Positions 28,188 to 36,491 of a stretch of 64,000 nucleotides of DNA are shown piece after piece. The notes under the pieces were generated by a model. That model was not told the DNA's origin. It did no database searches and saw only the letters and a program-made list of their open reading frames with translations. Source of the stretch: Calothrix brevissima NIES-22. Its GTDB lineage: Bacteria; Cyanobacteriota; Cyanobacteriia; Cyanobacteriales; Nostocaceae. The position numbers and the translations under genes were made by a program. The DNA lies in contig NZ_AP018207.1 of NCBI RefSeq assembly GCF_002367995.1, positions 6,796,104 to 6,860,103 of the forward strand, read 5' to 3'. The stretch's first letter is position 1. Each line of letters opens with the position of its first letter.

Positions 28188-28775
28188 TTATAGAGATGCT
28201 CTAGATAAATTGTGTTCTACCATTTGCGCTAAATTTGTCTCAGTTAAATAGCGTCTTTCCGAGCAATAGGTCATTAAATACACACCATTCATCATTCGCA
28301 CCGTGCTTACACGTACCCGAAAATCATCAGTCATAAACCAGCAGCGTTCCTGTCCCTGGTTTGTTTCATATTCGGTATCAATGGTTAAAATGCCGTCTTG
28401 TCCAAACCAGTAACGGCTAACTACGGGAATTTTTTCCACATAACCTTGATTCCGCAGCAATTTTCCCGATCGCCCTGTCTCATCATCTGGTACATCAATT
28501 AATACAGCCGCACGTTCCGGATCGGGTTCGCGATCGTCGTCATGTTCTTGCCACATAAAGCTAGCACCTCCCTTAGCCCTAGCTGGATCGATACCTTGTG
28601 ATTCACAGATGGCGTTTACCCTGAGATCGTGGGCTGTAATTACTCCCACATACAGCTTTGATTCTCCCGACTGATCCGCCACTGCATCAAAGTGATGCAC
28701 CGTGCGCTGGGTAAACCAGACTCCTTCACTCTTGTGAAAAAACTCCATCATGGTCATTGGTTGTACAAAAGGCAT
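28188..28775 (-). CDS. CpeS/CpcS-family bilin lyase (CpeU-like)
   Basis: This 195-residue S-type lyase has the family signature EFFHKSEGVWFTQRTVHHFD and the C-terminal MTYCSERRYLTETNL. S/U-type lyases form a lipocalin-like barrel that hands bilins to the central Cys of phycobiliproteins. It is clearly distinct from the second S-type lyase in the cpe operon (31471-32001), so CpeU or a CpcS form is possible. It stands 183 bases upstream of pebA on the same strand. The exact bilin and Cys specificity cannot be read from sequence. Confidence 0.85.
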   Translation of the reverse strand: MPFVQPMTMMEFFHKSEGVWFTQRTVHHFDAVADQSGESKLYVGVITAHDLRVNAICESQGIDPARAKGGASFMWQEHDDDREPDPERAAVLIDVPDDETGRSGKLLRNQGYVEKIPVVSRYWFGQDGILTIDTEYETNQGQERCWFMTDDFRVRVSTVRMMNGVYLMTYCSERRYLTETNLAQMVEHNLSRASL

Positions 28776-29140
28776 AGCTGATCCTCAAACAATTTTGGAT
28801 TTTGGATTTTGGATTTTAGATTAACTCCAAGCAAAGACATAAATAAACCACATCTATTTTGAGAACCATAGTTTTAAAAGTAGTGGGAGCATCTTGCTCC
28901 CTGGTGGTAGTAGCGGGCAAGATGCCCGCACTACTCCTGGTTTCAAAATGGACGAGGTTTAATTGTGGATTTGAGAATTGTTCCGCGTAGCTTGCTTCTG
29001 GCGGAGCGAAAATGAATTAGTTTGCTATCAGACCCTTTTAAATTGTGAATCTTCAATTCAAAATCCAAAATTTAAAATCTAAAATTCGGGTAGATATATC
29101 GCGGTACAATATCCCTACAATAATCTCACAATTTCAATTC
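28776..29140. other. Intergenic region with paired hairpins
   Basis: Two hairpins GGGAGCATCTTGCTCCC and GCGGGCAAGATGCCCGC lie head-to-tail at about 28887-28933, both built around a shared AGCATCTTGC/GCAAGATGC theme. Near 29050-29090 an AT-rich AAAATCCAAAATTTAAAATC repeat reads into the open frame upstream of the pentapeptide gene. No gene is recognised. Confidence 0.55.
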
Positions 29141-29944
29141 ATGATCGGCAGAGAGACTCAAAAGACACCTCTAGATGTTTTGGCTGTCCTCAAGGCGGGA
29201 ATTGCTCTGACGCAAGAAGATTTATATCAATTCAACCTTAGTGGTTTAGAACTGCAAAGAGCTAATTTACATCAAGCTATTTTGATTCGCGCCAATCTGA
29301 GCAAAGCGGATTTGAGTGCAGCAGATCTCAGTGGTGCTGATTTACGAGCAGCAGATCTCAGTTATGCGATTTTAACAGATGCTAATTTACAGGCAGCTTG
29401 TATGTACAGAGTAGATCTGAGTGGTGCGGATTTACGAGGAGCTAATTTAACCGACACCAAGCTGCTAGGCGCGAGATATGATAGCCAAACCTTCTTTCCT
29501 GAAGGCTTTAATTACAAATCTTCGGGGGCGATTGGGCCTAATGCCTATTTAAATGGTGCCCAGTTGAATACAGCTAACTTACGTCATGCTGATTTGCAGG
29601 GTGCAAGTATGTTGGGTGCATATTTAGGGGGAGCGGATCTAACTCGTGCGAATCTTCAAGGAGCAAGATTAAGTCAGGCTGATTTGCGCAAAGCCTGGTT
29701 ACCGGGAGTATGTTTACGTAATGCGCGGTTAAATGGTGCTAATTTAGCCGGCGCTGATTTACGCGCAGCCGATTTGACTGGTGTGGAGTTTGAGCAACTA
29801 GAAAGCATTGCTGGGGCAGATTTTACCCATGTTCAGGGACTAAGTGAGGAGATGCGATCGCGCCTTTTGAGCCAACCAGCACAAGAGCTAGATACACCTC
29901 ATGCTTTAACCCGTCGTACCACACGCGCAAGTCTGGAGGGATAG
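29141..29944 (+). CDS. Pentapeptide repeat protein
   Basis: The 267-residue protein consists mainly of A(D/N)LxX pentapeptide repeats (LSGADLRAADLSYAILTDAN, LNGANLAGADLRAADLTGV), which fold as a right-handed quadrilateral beta-helix. The repeats are interrupted by a ~30-residue insert (YDSQTFFPEGFNYKSSGAIG) common in cyanobacterial members. The open frame extends to GTG 29045 through a noncoding AT-rich repeat, so ATG 29141 is preferred. The function is unknown; these proteins are numerous in cyanobacteria. Confidence 0.9.
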   Translation: MIGRETQKTPLDVLAVLKAGIALTQEDLYQFNLSGLELQRANLHQAILIRANLSKADLSAADLSGADLRAADLSYAILTDANLQAACMYRVDLSGADLRGANLTDTKLLGARYDSQTFFPEGFNYKSSGAIGPNAYLNGAQLNTANLRHADLQGASMLGAYLGGADLTRANLQGARLSQADLRKAWLPGVCLRNARLNGANLAGADLRAADLTGVEFEQLESIAGADFTHVQGLSEEMRSRLLSQPAQELDTPHALTRRTTRASLEG

Positions 29945-30016
29945 GGGCTAGGGGCTAGGGACTAGGGGCTAGAGACAACAGACAACAGACAAGAGAGATT
30001 TTCAAATCATTTTGCT

Positions 30017-30065
30017 GACACATCAACATATTATAGAGGGCATGGCAATGCCATGCCCCTACCAA
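30017..30065. repeat. Dispersed palindromic repeat, copy 1
   Basis: GACACATCAACATATTATAG leads into the palindrome GGGCATGGCAATGCCATGCC. Three further copies occur at 36214, 52955 and 55621, the last two inverted, with conserved flanks ACATCAAxATATTxTAGA and CCCTACAA. This is a repeat of about 45-50 bases with a strong hairpin. Confidence 0.85.
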
Positions 30066-30255
30066 TGTGTTATGGCTGTAGCCAGATAGGTTAGGACATC
30101 AAGGTAAGATAAAACCCTGACCATACAAGGCTTTCAACTCTGTGAACAGTCAACACTTCGACAAGCTTCCTTCGACAAGCTCAGGGCATCGCAGTGCGGC
30201 GCTGTCAACAGTCAACAGCTATACATTCTTTTTCCCAATTAGTATTACTAATCAT

Positions 30256-30618
30256 TTAAACTTGCTCATCAAATCTGGTGCGAAAACCTCCATATTTCAG
30301 CCAATATTGTTTCAAATTGTGGCAAGGTGTATGCAAACTAGCTCTTGCACGATAAAGAATTACTTGACGATGAGCGCCCATCCAAATTTTGTCCACTGGA
30401 TCGACGGTAATCACAGTACCTCCTAAGGCAGCTACACATTGAGAAAAACGCTCAATCGCACTGTAATCTACAGTTTCAAAAACAAAGAAGTTGCCCGAAC
30501 AAATTAAATGTCTGCTGCGAATCCAGCACTGCATTTTTTTCTGTGCTTCTGGGGGTAGCATATTCGGCTTAATGCCCAGATTGGCTAGAGAAGTTTCATA
30601 GGATGTTTGGAATTTCAT
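30256..30618 (-). CDS. cpeR: CpeR, activator of phycoerythrin genes
   Basis: This 120-residue protein is the last gene of the cpeC-D-S-T-R operon, the position of CpeR in Fremyella. Segments IRSRHLICSGNFFVFETVDY and GGTVITVDPVDKIWMG are typical of the family. CpeR is made in green light as part of this operon and is needed for expression of cpeBA, pebAB and related genes. I start it at MKFQTSYE (30618), 23 bases inside cpeT, instead of 30657; both are possible. How CpeR activates transcription is not evident from sequence: no standard DNA-binding motif is visible. Confidence 0.88.
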   Translation of the reverse strand: MKFQTSYETSLANLGIKPNMLPPEAQKKMQCWIRSRHLICSGNFFVFETVDYSAIERFSQCVAALGGTVITVDPVDKIWMGAHRQVILYRARASLHTPCHNLKQYWLKYGGFRTRFDEQV

Positions 30619-31219
30619 CAGCGAAACTCTCCCTTTTTTCAAACCGCAAAGGCCCAAAGGTAGACCCCCAAATCTGCTCGTGTGTATTTACATCTAGCCC
30701 TCTATCAAGGCTTACCCAAGTGCTTTGGGTGATTTCAACGTAACTGTGGAGATAAGTCTGACAGCCATTTTTTTCAATTAAGCATAAGTTTCCCGGTTCC
30801 ACACCGCCAATAAATCTATCTCCCTCGCGTTGAAAAATCATTGAGCAGTGATATCGGCGTTCTATACAATCTGGGGTGATTGTTTTGAGAATGCTTAATT
30901 CGCGGGCTGCACCAGCATATAAAAGAGGGTTTTTTAAACTGTAATTTTCGATATAAATTTGATCGCCGCTATCGACTAAACGATGCACTCCCTGTCGATA
31001 AGGTCGCCACAAATCATAGTCATAAACTTGTTCGGAATAAAGCCCAATTCCTGAGAAGAATTCCCAGGCTAAGGGACGGAAAAAAACGTGAATATGGGCG
31101 TAATCTTTAGGATTTTCGTATGCCTGTTGATAATTGCTGAAATCACCTGCCATCCAACGAGCTAAGGTAATTAAATCATTCGATACAGTTTCGCGAATAT
31201 GTGGTAATGAAGAGGTCAT
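30596..31219 (-). CDS. cpeT: CpeT, bilin lyase for beta-phycoerythrin
   Basis: At 207 residues it has CpeT/CpcT family landmarks: LARWMAGDFSNYQQAYENPK, WRPYRQGVHRL and CLIEKNGCQTYLHSYVEI. T-type lyases attach a bilin to the Cys of beta subunits in the Cys-155/165 region. It is preceded by cpeS and overlapped by cpeR, as in Fremyella cpeCDESTR. The C-terminal FGPLRFEK segment is typical. Confidence 0.93.
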   Translation of the reverse strand: MTSSLPHIRETVSNDLITLARWMAGDFSNYQQAYENPKDYAHIHVFFRPLAWEFFSGIGLYSEQVYDYDLWRPYRQGVHRLVDSGDQIYIENYSLKNPLLYAGAARELSILKTITPDCIERRYHCSMIFQREGDRFIGGVEPGNLCLIEKNGCQTYLHSYVEITQSTWVSLDRGLDVNTHEQIWGSTFGPLRFEKRESFADEIPNIL

Positions 31220-31390
31220 AACTTAATGAGGATAAATAAACAATTAGGAGAATGAAAATTTCAAAGGATGACCTTAATTTGGGAAAAATGACATAGCAAA
31301 GCTAACGCGATCAGTATCTATTGAAACTGCACGTTTTGATGTTGTATCTATATGACTAGAAATGACTAGTGTTGTATTTTTGGGTCTATC

Positions 31391-31419
31391 GTTGACTGTT
31401 GACTGTTGACTGTTGACTC
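31391..31419. repeat. TTGACTG short tandem repeat in cpeS-cpeT gap
   Basis: GTTGACTGTTGACTGTTGAC is repeated about four times in the 250-base gap between cpeS and cpeT. It is a STRR-type array, unusual for sitting inside an operon. Confidence 0.8.
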
Positions 31420-31470
31420 TTAAGAGAGATTTTCATGCTTTGGTGTGAGATTTTATGGTGAATGGGTAAC

Positions 31471-32001
31471 TTAACTTTGAACACCCTGGCGAATTTCTGA
31501 GGAAAAGGAAGCTGTGACAACTCCAGAACCGGCGCTGGTTTTAATTAGGGAAACTCGACAACGTACATTGGGGTTAACAAACCAGATTTTTTCTTCGGCG
31601 GCGGCGCGATCGTAGGCGGTTGTCAGGACAAATGTGCCGTCTTCTGTTAAGTAATAGTCGCCAGCAGCCGCGATGGTTTCTGCATAGCCTTGATCGCGTA
31701 GGAGTTTGCCGCGCTGAGGATCGGTAGGATCGGGAATGGGTACGAGAATACAGCTACCTTTGATTTCATTGTCATCCCAATCTGATTGCCCTTCCCAACT
31801 CATGCGAAATGGGGAAACCGCCGTCTGCGGATCGATGTTATAGCTTTTACATAAGTCAATCACTGCTGGATCGTCTTCTGGGAGAGCGATAATATCTATC
31901 TCGGACTGTACGGCTTCAAAGTGGCTGAATGCTAAATGATGGGCGCTGCGTTGCGATCGCCAACGCCCTAAAGAATTTGCCACAAACTCTGTAATATTCA
32001 T
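31471..32001 (-). CDS. cpeS: CpeS, S-type phycoerythrobilin lyase
   Basis: From ATG 32001 it is 176 residues beginning NITEFVANSLGRWRSQRSAHH, the usual N-terminus of CpeS/CpcS lyases. The frame is open to GTG 32049, which would add 16 residues. GKLLRDQGYAE and VVTASFSSEIRQ are further family segments. CpeS attaches phycoerythrobilin to the central Cys (Cys-82 type) of phycoerythrin subunits. It follows the linker genes and precedes cpeT, the Fremyella order. A STRR array and ~250 bases separate it from cpeT. Confidence 0.88.
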   Translation of the reverse strand: MNITEFVANSLGRWRSQRSAHHLAFSHFEAVQSEIDIIALPEDDPAVIDLCKSYNIDPQTAVSPFRMSWEGQSDWDDNEIKGSCILVPIPDPTDPQRGKLLRDQGYAETIAAAGDYYLTEDGTFVLTTAYDRAAAEEKIWFVNPNVRCRVSLIKTSAGSGVVTASFSSEIRQGVQS

Positions 32002-32079
32002 CAACTCTTTGGTGTTTGCAATGGGAGATTTTTCGGTGATTTTTAGCACAATTTTTGATTAAAAAGCTTAATTTATTGA

Positions 32080-32098
32080 GGGTGGGCATTGCCCACCC
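32080..32098. repeat. Palindrome between cpeD and cpeS
   Basis: GGGTGGGCATTGCCCACCC is an almost perfect palindrome placed just after the cpeD stop. It could act as an RNA stem that stabilises or attenuates the operon transcript, or be a dispersed repeat of the same style as those at 30017 and 44327. Confidence 0.6.
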
Positions 32099-32107
32099 GG
32101 TTAAACA

Positions 32108-32857
32108 TTACACAATTTCAGTAATGCTGACGATTTTGCCAGAAGTCCGATTAATCCGTTGAATTTGTGGAGTCATCTTACTAGCTGGAACAATGTACTC
32201 TGTAGTACTAATGCGGCGGGGACTGTCAAATTTGCTACCCTTGACCAAAATCTTGAACCGCTTTTCTGTACCAGAACCAATTACAGTTGATGAAGAGGGT
32301 TTAATCGCATTGGTGCTGTTGGTAGCTACAGCGTACACCAATTGAGCAGATTTAACCGCGCTGTCAATTTGAGCAGGGCCGCGATCGAGGGCAAATATCC
32401 GGTTGTAGCCTACTTGTTTGGGGTTAGCAGCGCTATTCTTACCGCGATAGTAGGGTACGATGTTTTCGCCAAAGGCTGTTTCGTATTCATTACTATCGAT
32501 GTAGGAATCAATTTCCGCATCGTAGCCTTCGGCTACAGTCCGAATGATATGCTCGGAAACTTCCCGTTGATCTTGGGGTGCGCGTCCCAGTAAGTGTAAG
32601 AAGTTCAGTTCCACAAACCGGTAGGGAGCGCAGGACGAGAAGTAGCGGTTGCGATAAAAATCAGACTTAGCAACAGCACGAACAAATTCCCGTACAGAGA
32701 TAGAGCGATCGCACAATTGTGATTCTGCTGTTACCAACCGCTCACTCTCCATGACATGAGGGTTGCCTAAAACTTGTTTGTAAACTGCACGGATGATTGT
32801 TTGAACTTCTTCTAAGCTACTAGTCGGCCAAAGTTCAAGAATTGTCTGGGATGTCAT
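32108..32857 (-). CDS. cpeD: Phycoerythrin-associated rod linker, CpeD/CpeE-like
   Basis: The 249-residue protein has a phycobilisome linker domain at ~15-145 (IIRAVYKQVLGNPHVMESER, SVREFVRAVAKSDFYRNRYF, LNFLHLLGRAP) and a C-terminal CpcD-type domain (RFKILVKGSKF to RTSGKIVSITEIV). Such linkers sit inside phycoerythrin hexamers in peripheral rods. It is the second linker of the operon, so cpeD by position. Fremyella has three linkers (cpeC, D, E) and only two are present here, so cpeE is equally possible as an identity. Confidence 0.85.
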   Translation of the reverse strand: MTSQTILELWPTSSLEEVQTIIRAVYKQVLGNPHVMESERLVTAESQLCDRSISVREFVRAVAKSDFYRNRYFSSCAPYRFVELNFLHLLGRAPQDQREVSEHIIRTVAEGYDAEIDSYIDSNEYETAFGENIVPYYRGKNSAANPKQVGYNRIFALDRGPAQIDSAVKSAQLVYAVATNSTNAIKPSSSTVIGSGTEKRFKILVKGSKFDSPRRISTTEYIVPASKMTPQIQRINRTSGKIVSITEIV

Positions 32858-32897
32858 TGAAATCTATCTCCTCTATTTTGCTAATTTTTCAGCTGAT

Positions 32898-33758
32898 TTA
32901 GACAGGAGTAATGCTGGCAATTACGCCGCCTTGTTGGTGAATCCGTTGATATTCTTGGGAGAGCTTATCGTAGGGCACCAAAAAGACTTGGTTGGAACGC
33001 CGGAACTTGGAAATACTGTTAAAGGTTTTGGCGCGATAACCTGTAACTTCAATCCGGTAAACTTTACCACCTGCACTGCCATCGACTCCCAGACGAGTAA
33101 CGGAACCAGTGGGACGAGCAGAGAACACTGCACCCTTACTAGCAGGTGAGACTACTGGTGTGGGAATACCTTGAATTACTAGGGCATTCAGCTTGGGAGC
33201 CTTACCTGACAAGTCACCCTTCAAGCTGCTGCTAGAAGCACCCCGCACCAGTTGGAAGGTATGGGTAAATTGCACCATGCTAGTACAAGCTTCTGTCTTA
33301 TAGCCCCGGATATAGGGAACAAAGTTTTCCCCAAAGGTGGATTGATACTCATCGCTATCGAGGTAAGAATCAATCTCAGCTTCAAACCCTTGAGTATCTA
33401 GGATTGTGCTGTGGGCACGCATTTCTTCTAAATCCAGTGGTGGACGACCTAACAAATGGCGAAAATTGAGTTCAATCGCCCGGTAGCGCGCACAACTGGT
33501 GAAAAAGCGAGAACGATAAAGTTCAGATTTAGCCACGGCTCTGACAAACTCGCGAACGCTCAATTCACCCCGCTTAAACTGCGATTCGGGCACAGAGAGA
33601 CGCTCGCTTTCCATTACATAGGCATTGCCCAATACTTGCCGATAGACTGCCTTAATGAATGTTTCTGCTTCTTCTTGGGAGCGGCCTGCTACCCACTCAA
33701 CGGGAGGGGTTTCATCGAAGAGGCTAACTCCCAAGCGTGAAGCTGGTCCAAATGGCAT
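32898..33758 (-). CDS. cpeC: Phycoerythrin-associated rod linker CpeC
   Basis: The 286-residue protein has the phycobilisome linker domain at ~30-165 (FIKAVYRQVLGNAYVMESER, LSVREFVRAVAKSELYRSRF, LNFRHLLGRPP) and a CpcD-type domain at ~225-286 (KVYRIEVTGYRAK to QQGGVIASITPV). Length, rank as first gene of the operon and N-terminus FGPASRLGVSLFDETPP fit CpeC. In CA3 species the operon is induced in green light and turned off in red light through RcaC; an L-box-like site lies at 34016-34033, 258 bases before the start. The 5' region is therefore long, as expected if the leader takes part in control (Cgi system in Fremyella). Confidence 0.92.
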   Translation of the reverse strand: MPFGPASRLGVSLFDETPPVEWVAGRSQEEAETFIKAVYRQVLGNAYVMESERLSVPESQFKRGELSVREFVRAVAKSELYRSRFFTSCARYRAIELNFRHLLGRPPLDLEEMRAHSTILDTQGFEAEIDSYLDSDEYQSTFGENFVPYIRGYKTEACTSMVQFTHTFQLVRGASSSSLKGDLSGKAPKLNALVIQGIPTPVVSPASKGAVFSARPTGSVTRLGVDGSAGGKVYRIEVTGYRAKTFNSISKFRRSNQVFLVPYDKLSQEYQRIHQQGGVIASITPV

Positions 33759-34015
33759 TAATTGTTTCTCCTGTTAACGAAAGTTTAAGAAAAATGTTTC
33801 AATTTGTAAATAAAATTCAGATTAATCGCCCAGGTCAAGCAAATCGTGGGATTGATTTGTTGCAAGCAAAATTTCCAGCTTCCATAAACATGAAAGTTGT
33901 AATGTCCTGGACGATTAAGCTTCTTAGCGTTTTATACGCTTTGTTATGATCATTTTCTTACGACCGAGTAAAGATGTGCATCAAGATTTGTAAATCTTGA
34001 TGAAATGAGAGACTT

Positions 34016-34033
34016 TTGCACTCGGTTTGCACA
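34016..34033. promoter_or_regulatory. L-box-like RcaC binding site upstream of cpeC
   Basis: The plus strand reads TTGCACT-CGGT-TTGCACA, one mismatch from the direct repeat TTGCACA-N4-TTGCACA bound by the response regulator RcaC in Fremyella. Relative to cpeC (minus strand) the box is inverted, while the box before pcyA reads in the direction of its gene. Opposite orientations would agree with opposite light responses. No other gene start lies close: the ankyrin gene ends at 34105 on the same strand. Confidence 0.75.
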
Positions 34034-34104
34034 AATGATTATTTTTGGGCATTGGGCATGGGGCATTGATTACAGACGCGATTCATCGCGTCTCTACAAT
34101 TTTC

Positions 34105-34809
34105 CTACTCTGTCGCTCCTGCTTGGATTAACAAATCTGCTGCTTGGGCTGCACGAAAGGAATTGCGGGCTTCACTCAAGGCTGTAGCACCCCAGCGATT
34201 TTTGGGGCGAAAGTCAGCGCCATGTGCTAACAAAATTTTCATAGTTTCTAAATCCCCCCTGGCGGCTGCCATCATGAGGGGAGTCCAACCACCGAGGTTT
34301 TCTGTATTTACTTGTGCGCCTAGTTCAATTAATGCCTTGACGGTGTATGTGTGCCCATTATCGGCTGCTAAGTATAATGCTGTGTCACCGATGTTATTGG
34401 TGGCATTGATTTCAGCACCCATTTTTACTAAACGTTGCACAATATCTGTTTGTCCACGCCGTGCCATTGTCATCAGCACAGTCTCACCGTAGGAATTGCG
34501 ATCGCCAATAGTCGCACCACGATCTAGCAACAACGATACAATATTGCGGCGATCGCCTTCTGCGGCAAACATTAAGGCTGTGTAACCTGTGGGATTTTTG
34601 ACATTGATATCAATATTATGAGCTAGCAGCAATTCTACAATCTCGAAATAACCTTCACTAGCTGCCCACATTAATGCTGTATTACTGGCTCCCAAGGCTG
34701 TCACGCCTCCGGTGGTATTAGCATCTGCACCTTGGGCTAATAAGCTTTCTACAGCTGCAATATCACCTTTGACGATCGCGCGAATCAAATCTTCGTTGAG
34801 AGAAGGCAT
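34105..34809 (-). CDS. Ankyrin repeat protein
   Basis: The 234-residue protein has about six ankyrin repeats, for example NTALMWAASEGYFEIVELLL, GYTALMFAAEGDRRNIVSLL, GDTALYLAADNGHTYTVKAL and GWTPLMMAAARGDLETMKIL. These form a protein-binding solenoid. No signal peptide or catalytic domain is visible. It lies 15 bases downstream of the gene at 34825 in the same direction, so the two are probably cotranscribed. The partner is unknown. Confidence 0.9.
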   Translation of the reverse strand: MPSLNEDLIRAIVKGDIAAVESLLAQGADANTTGGVTALGASNTALMWAASEGYFEIVELLLAHNIDINVKNPTGYTALMFAAEGDRRNIVSLLLDRGATIGDRNSYGETVLMTMARRGQTDIVQRLVKMGAEINATNNIGDTALYLAADNGHTYTVKALIELGAQVNTENLGGWTPLMMAAARGDLETMKILLAHGADFRPKNRWGATALSEARNSFRAAQAADLLIQAGATE

Positions 34810-34824
34810 TGGTAATTATTTAGT

Positions 34825-35301
34825 TCAAGTTTGCTTGAATTCTACTTTGAAGATACTATCTGCGGGTTTTTGAGCAATGGTAGCATCCCAGGCGATCGCT
34901 TGTAAAAATGCCTGACCTGAGGCAGTTTCGACTACATCCACACCCCAGTTGCCCGGTTGCAATGCATCAGGAGAATCACTAGTAGGCGGAGTGGTTTTGA
35001 TACCACCCAAAACTAAAATTTCCGGGTTATTTTCTGCACTTAATTCCTGTAATCTCCGCTTCTCGGCTAAGGCTTGGGCACAGAGTTCGCCCACTTGCTG
35101 GGGCGAAAATTCATCGGTGGGGAATAAAATTTCTACAGTCCAATGAGGATGATTTACCAGCCTACATTTTAGGTTTTCATAGGCACTCAAACCAGATTGA
35201 AAAACCTCCGCAAATTCTTCGCGACTGAGGGCGGGTATGGTATCAGGAGAAACATTAAAGTTGTGAGAGAGCAGCATTCGCCCTGAAGATTGATTAAGCA
35301 T
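34825..35301 (-). CDS. Hypothetical protein upstream of ankyrin gene
   Basis: This 158-residue soluble protein is not one I recognise. It has an acidic N-terminal half (SREEFAEVFQSGLSAYENLK) and a central WTVEILFPTDEFSPQQVGEL, then a Pro/Ser-rich loop. The C-terminal half reads WGVDVVETASGQAFLQAIAW. A 15-base gap to the ankyrin gene suggests an operon. The codon pattern fits the neighbours. Confidence 0.65.
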   Translation of the reverse strand: MLNQSSGRMLLSHNFNVSPDTIPALSREEFAEVFQSGLSAYENLKCRLVNHPHWTVEILFPTDEFSPQQVGELCAQALAEKRRLQELSAENNPEILVLGGIKTTPPTSDSPDALQPGNWGVDVVETASGQAFLQAIAWDATIAQKPADSIFKVEFKQT

Positions 35302-35531
35302 TGAGGTTCAGGATAATTACAGCTATGGTTTCAGCGACTTGAGGCCTAGCAGATAGCTTCTGATATGGGTATTACATCATGCTATGGGCAGGTTGGAAAA
35401 CGCTTCAAGTCATTCCTATTCTCTAACTTTAGTAGGGTTAAACACCTAAATTCAATTCGTTAAGTTTAGTAACGTTACGGTGATTAATTTAAATTGCCTA
35501 ACTGCAATACTTGATGAATTTGGAATAATTT

Positions 35532-35999
35532 ATGACTGCTTACACAAGCCAAGCTGCAAAACATGCTGAAACTTTTAAGCGTCTATCTGTAGACGATCAA
35601 CTCGCTGTGTTGTGGTACGTCTACCGTTTTATCTGTAGCGAATCAGGAATGAAAGAGCCAAATGGTACGGCTCCTGACAACTCTGATGAGTTGTTTAATA
35701 AAGCCAAAGGTATGTCTCAAGATGAGCAATTGCAATTGATGCGTAACTTGCTCAAGGGGACAAACACAGACATAGCTGGTGAATACAATTCCCTAACCAA
35801 TAACACCAAGCTGGCTTTTTGGTATCAGTTAGCGCAAGGGATGGAGCGCACGGAAATCATCCAGGCTCCCTCGGATTATCAACCCTCCTCAGAGGCTAAG
35901 TCATTGATATCAGCACTCAAACCAATGGGATTTGAACAGCAATTTGTTTTTCTCCGCGACTCTTTACTATCAGACGGTGGTAAGCCTTCTATAATGTAA
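35532..35999 (+). CDS. hcp: Helical carotenoid protein (OCP N-terminal domain homologue)
   Basis: This 155-residue protein matches only the N-terminal helical domain of OCP: LSVDDQLAVLWYVYRFIC, FNKAKGMSQDEQLQLMRNLL, TKLAFWYQLAQGME, FVFLRDSLL. The Arg in the last segment corresponds to Arg155 of OCP. HCPs are natural paralogues of this domain that bind carotenoid; some quench singlet oxygen or phycobilisomes without needing light activation. There is no C-terminal regulatory domain nearby. A terminator follows at 36138. Confidence 0.92.
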   Translation: MTAYTSQAAKHAETFKRLSVDDQLAVLWYVYRFICSESGMKEPNGTAPDNSDELFNKAKGMSQDEQLQLMRNLLKGTNTDIAGEYNSLTNNTKLAFWYQLAQGMERTEIIQAPSDYQPSSEAKSLISALKPMGFEQQFVFLRDSLLSDGGKPSIM

Positions 36000-36137
36000 G
36001 TCTGATAGATGGTTGAAATGGTCAAACTTCAATGCTGAAGCTAATTTTAATGAGTGTACATAGTCAGTAAAGAAGTTGAGCAAAAGTTTTTTGATTACCT
36101 AATCCGTTTCCTACATTGAAGTAAGGAAACCCAGTTT

Positions 36138-36171
36138 AAAACCCTCTTCTATTTACGTAGAAGAGGGTTTT
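36138..36171 (+). terminator. Terminator after hcp
   Basis: A hairpin with arms AAAACCCTCTTCTA and TAGAAGAGGGTTTT around TTTACG lies 139 bases after the hcp stop. The arms are fully complementary and provide A/T tracts in both directions. Confidence 0.75.
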
Positions 36172-36213
36172 AGGGCAAATAATGTTCATATATAATGCAG
36201 CGATCGCACCAGC

Positions 36214-36262
36214 GACACATCAATATATTCTAGAGGGCATGGCATTGCCATGCCCCTACAAT
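36214..36262. repeat. Dispersed palindromic repeat, copy 2
   Basis: GACACATCAATATATTCTAG leads into GGGCATGGCATTGCCATGCC and CCTACAA, the same orientation as the copy at 30017. It lies in the 492-base gap between hcp and the sensor kinase, which otherwise shows only the hcp terminator and AT-rich sequence. Confidence 0.85.
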
Positions 36263-36491
36263 CTGTCCTATTCTTTGTTCAAATTTGTATTATCAAAAAA
36301 TCAACATTATTGATTTATTTGTAAATAAAGTTATAGTTTTGCGCTTTTGCGATCGCTTTATGCAAAGCATGATGCTAGTAGCCTGATATTTAGGGACTAT
36401 TCCCAAATGTTAAATTTTCCAACATTAACTTAATCACATTTGAACTTTAGATAAGTTCAGTAAAGAATGAAAATAGTCCTTTTGCAGATAG

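Noticed and set aside
30142-30426. Plus-strand ORF opposite cpeR
   Set aside because: It lies antisense to a well-supported gene and has no family features.
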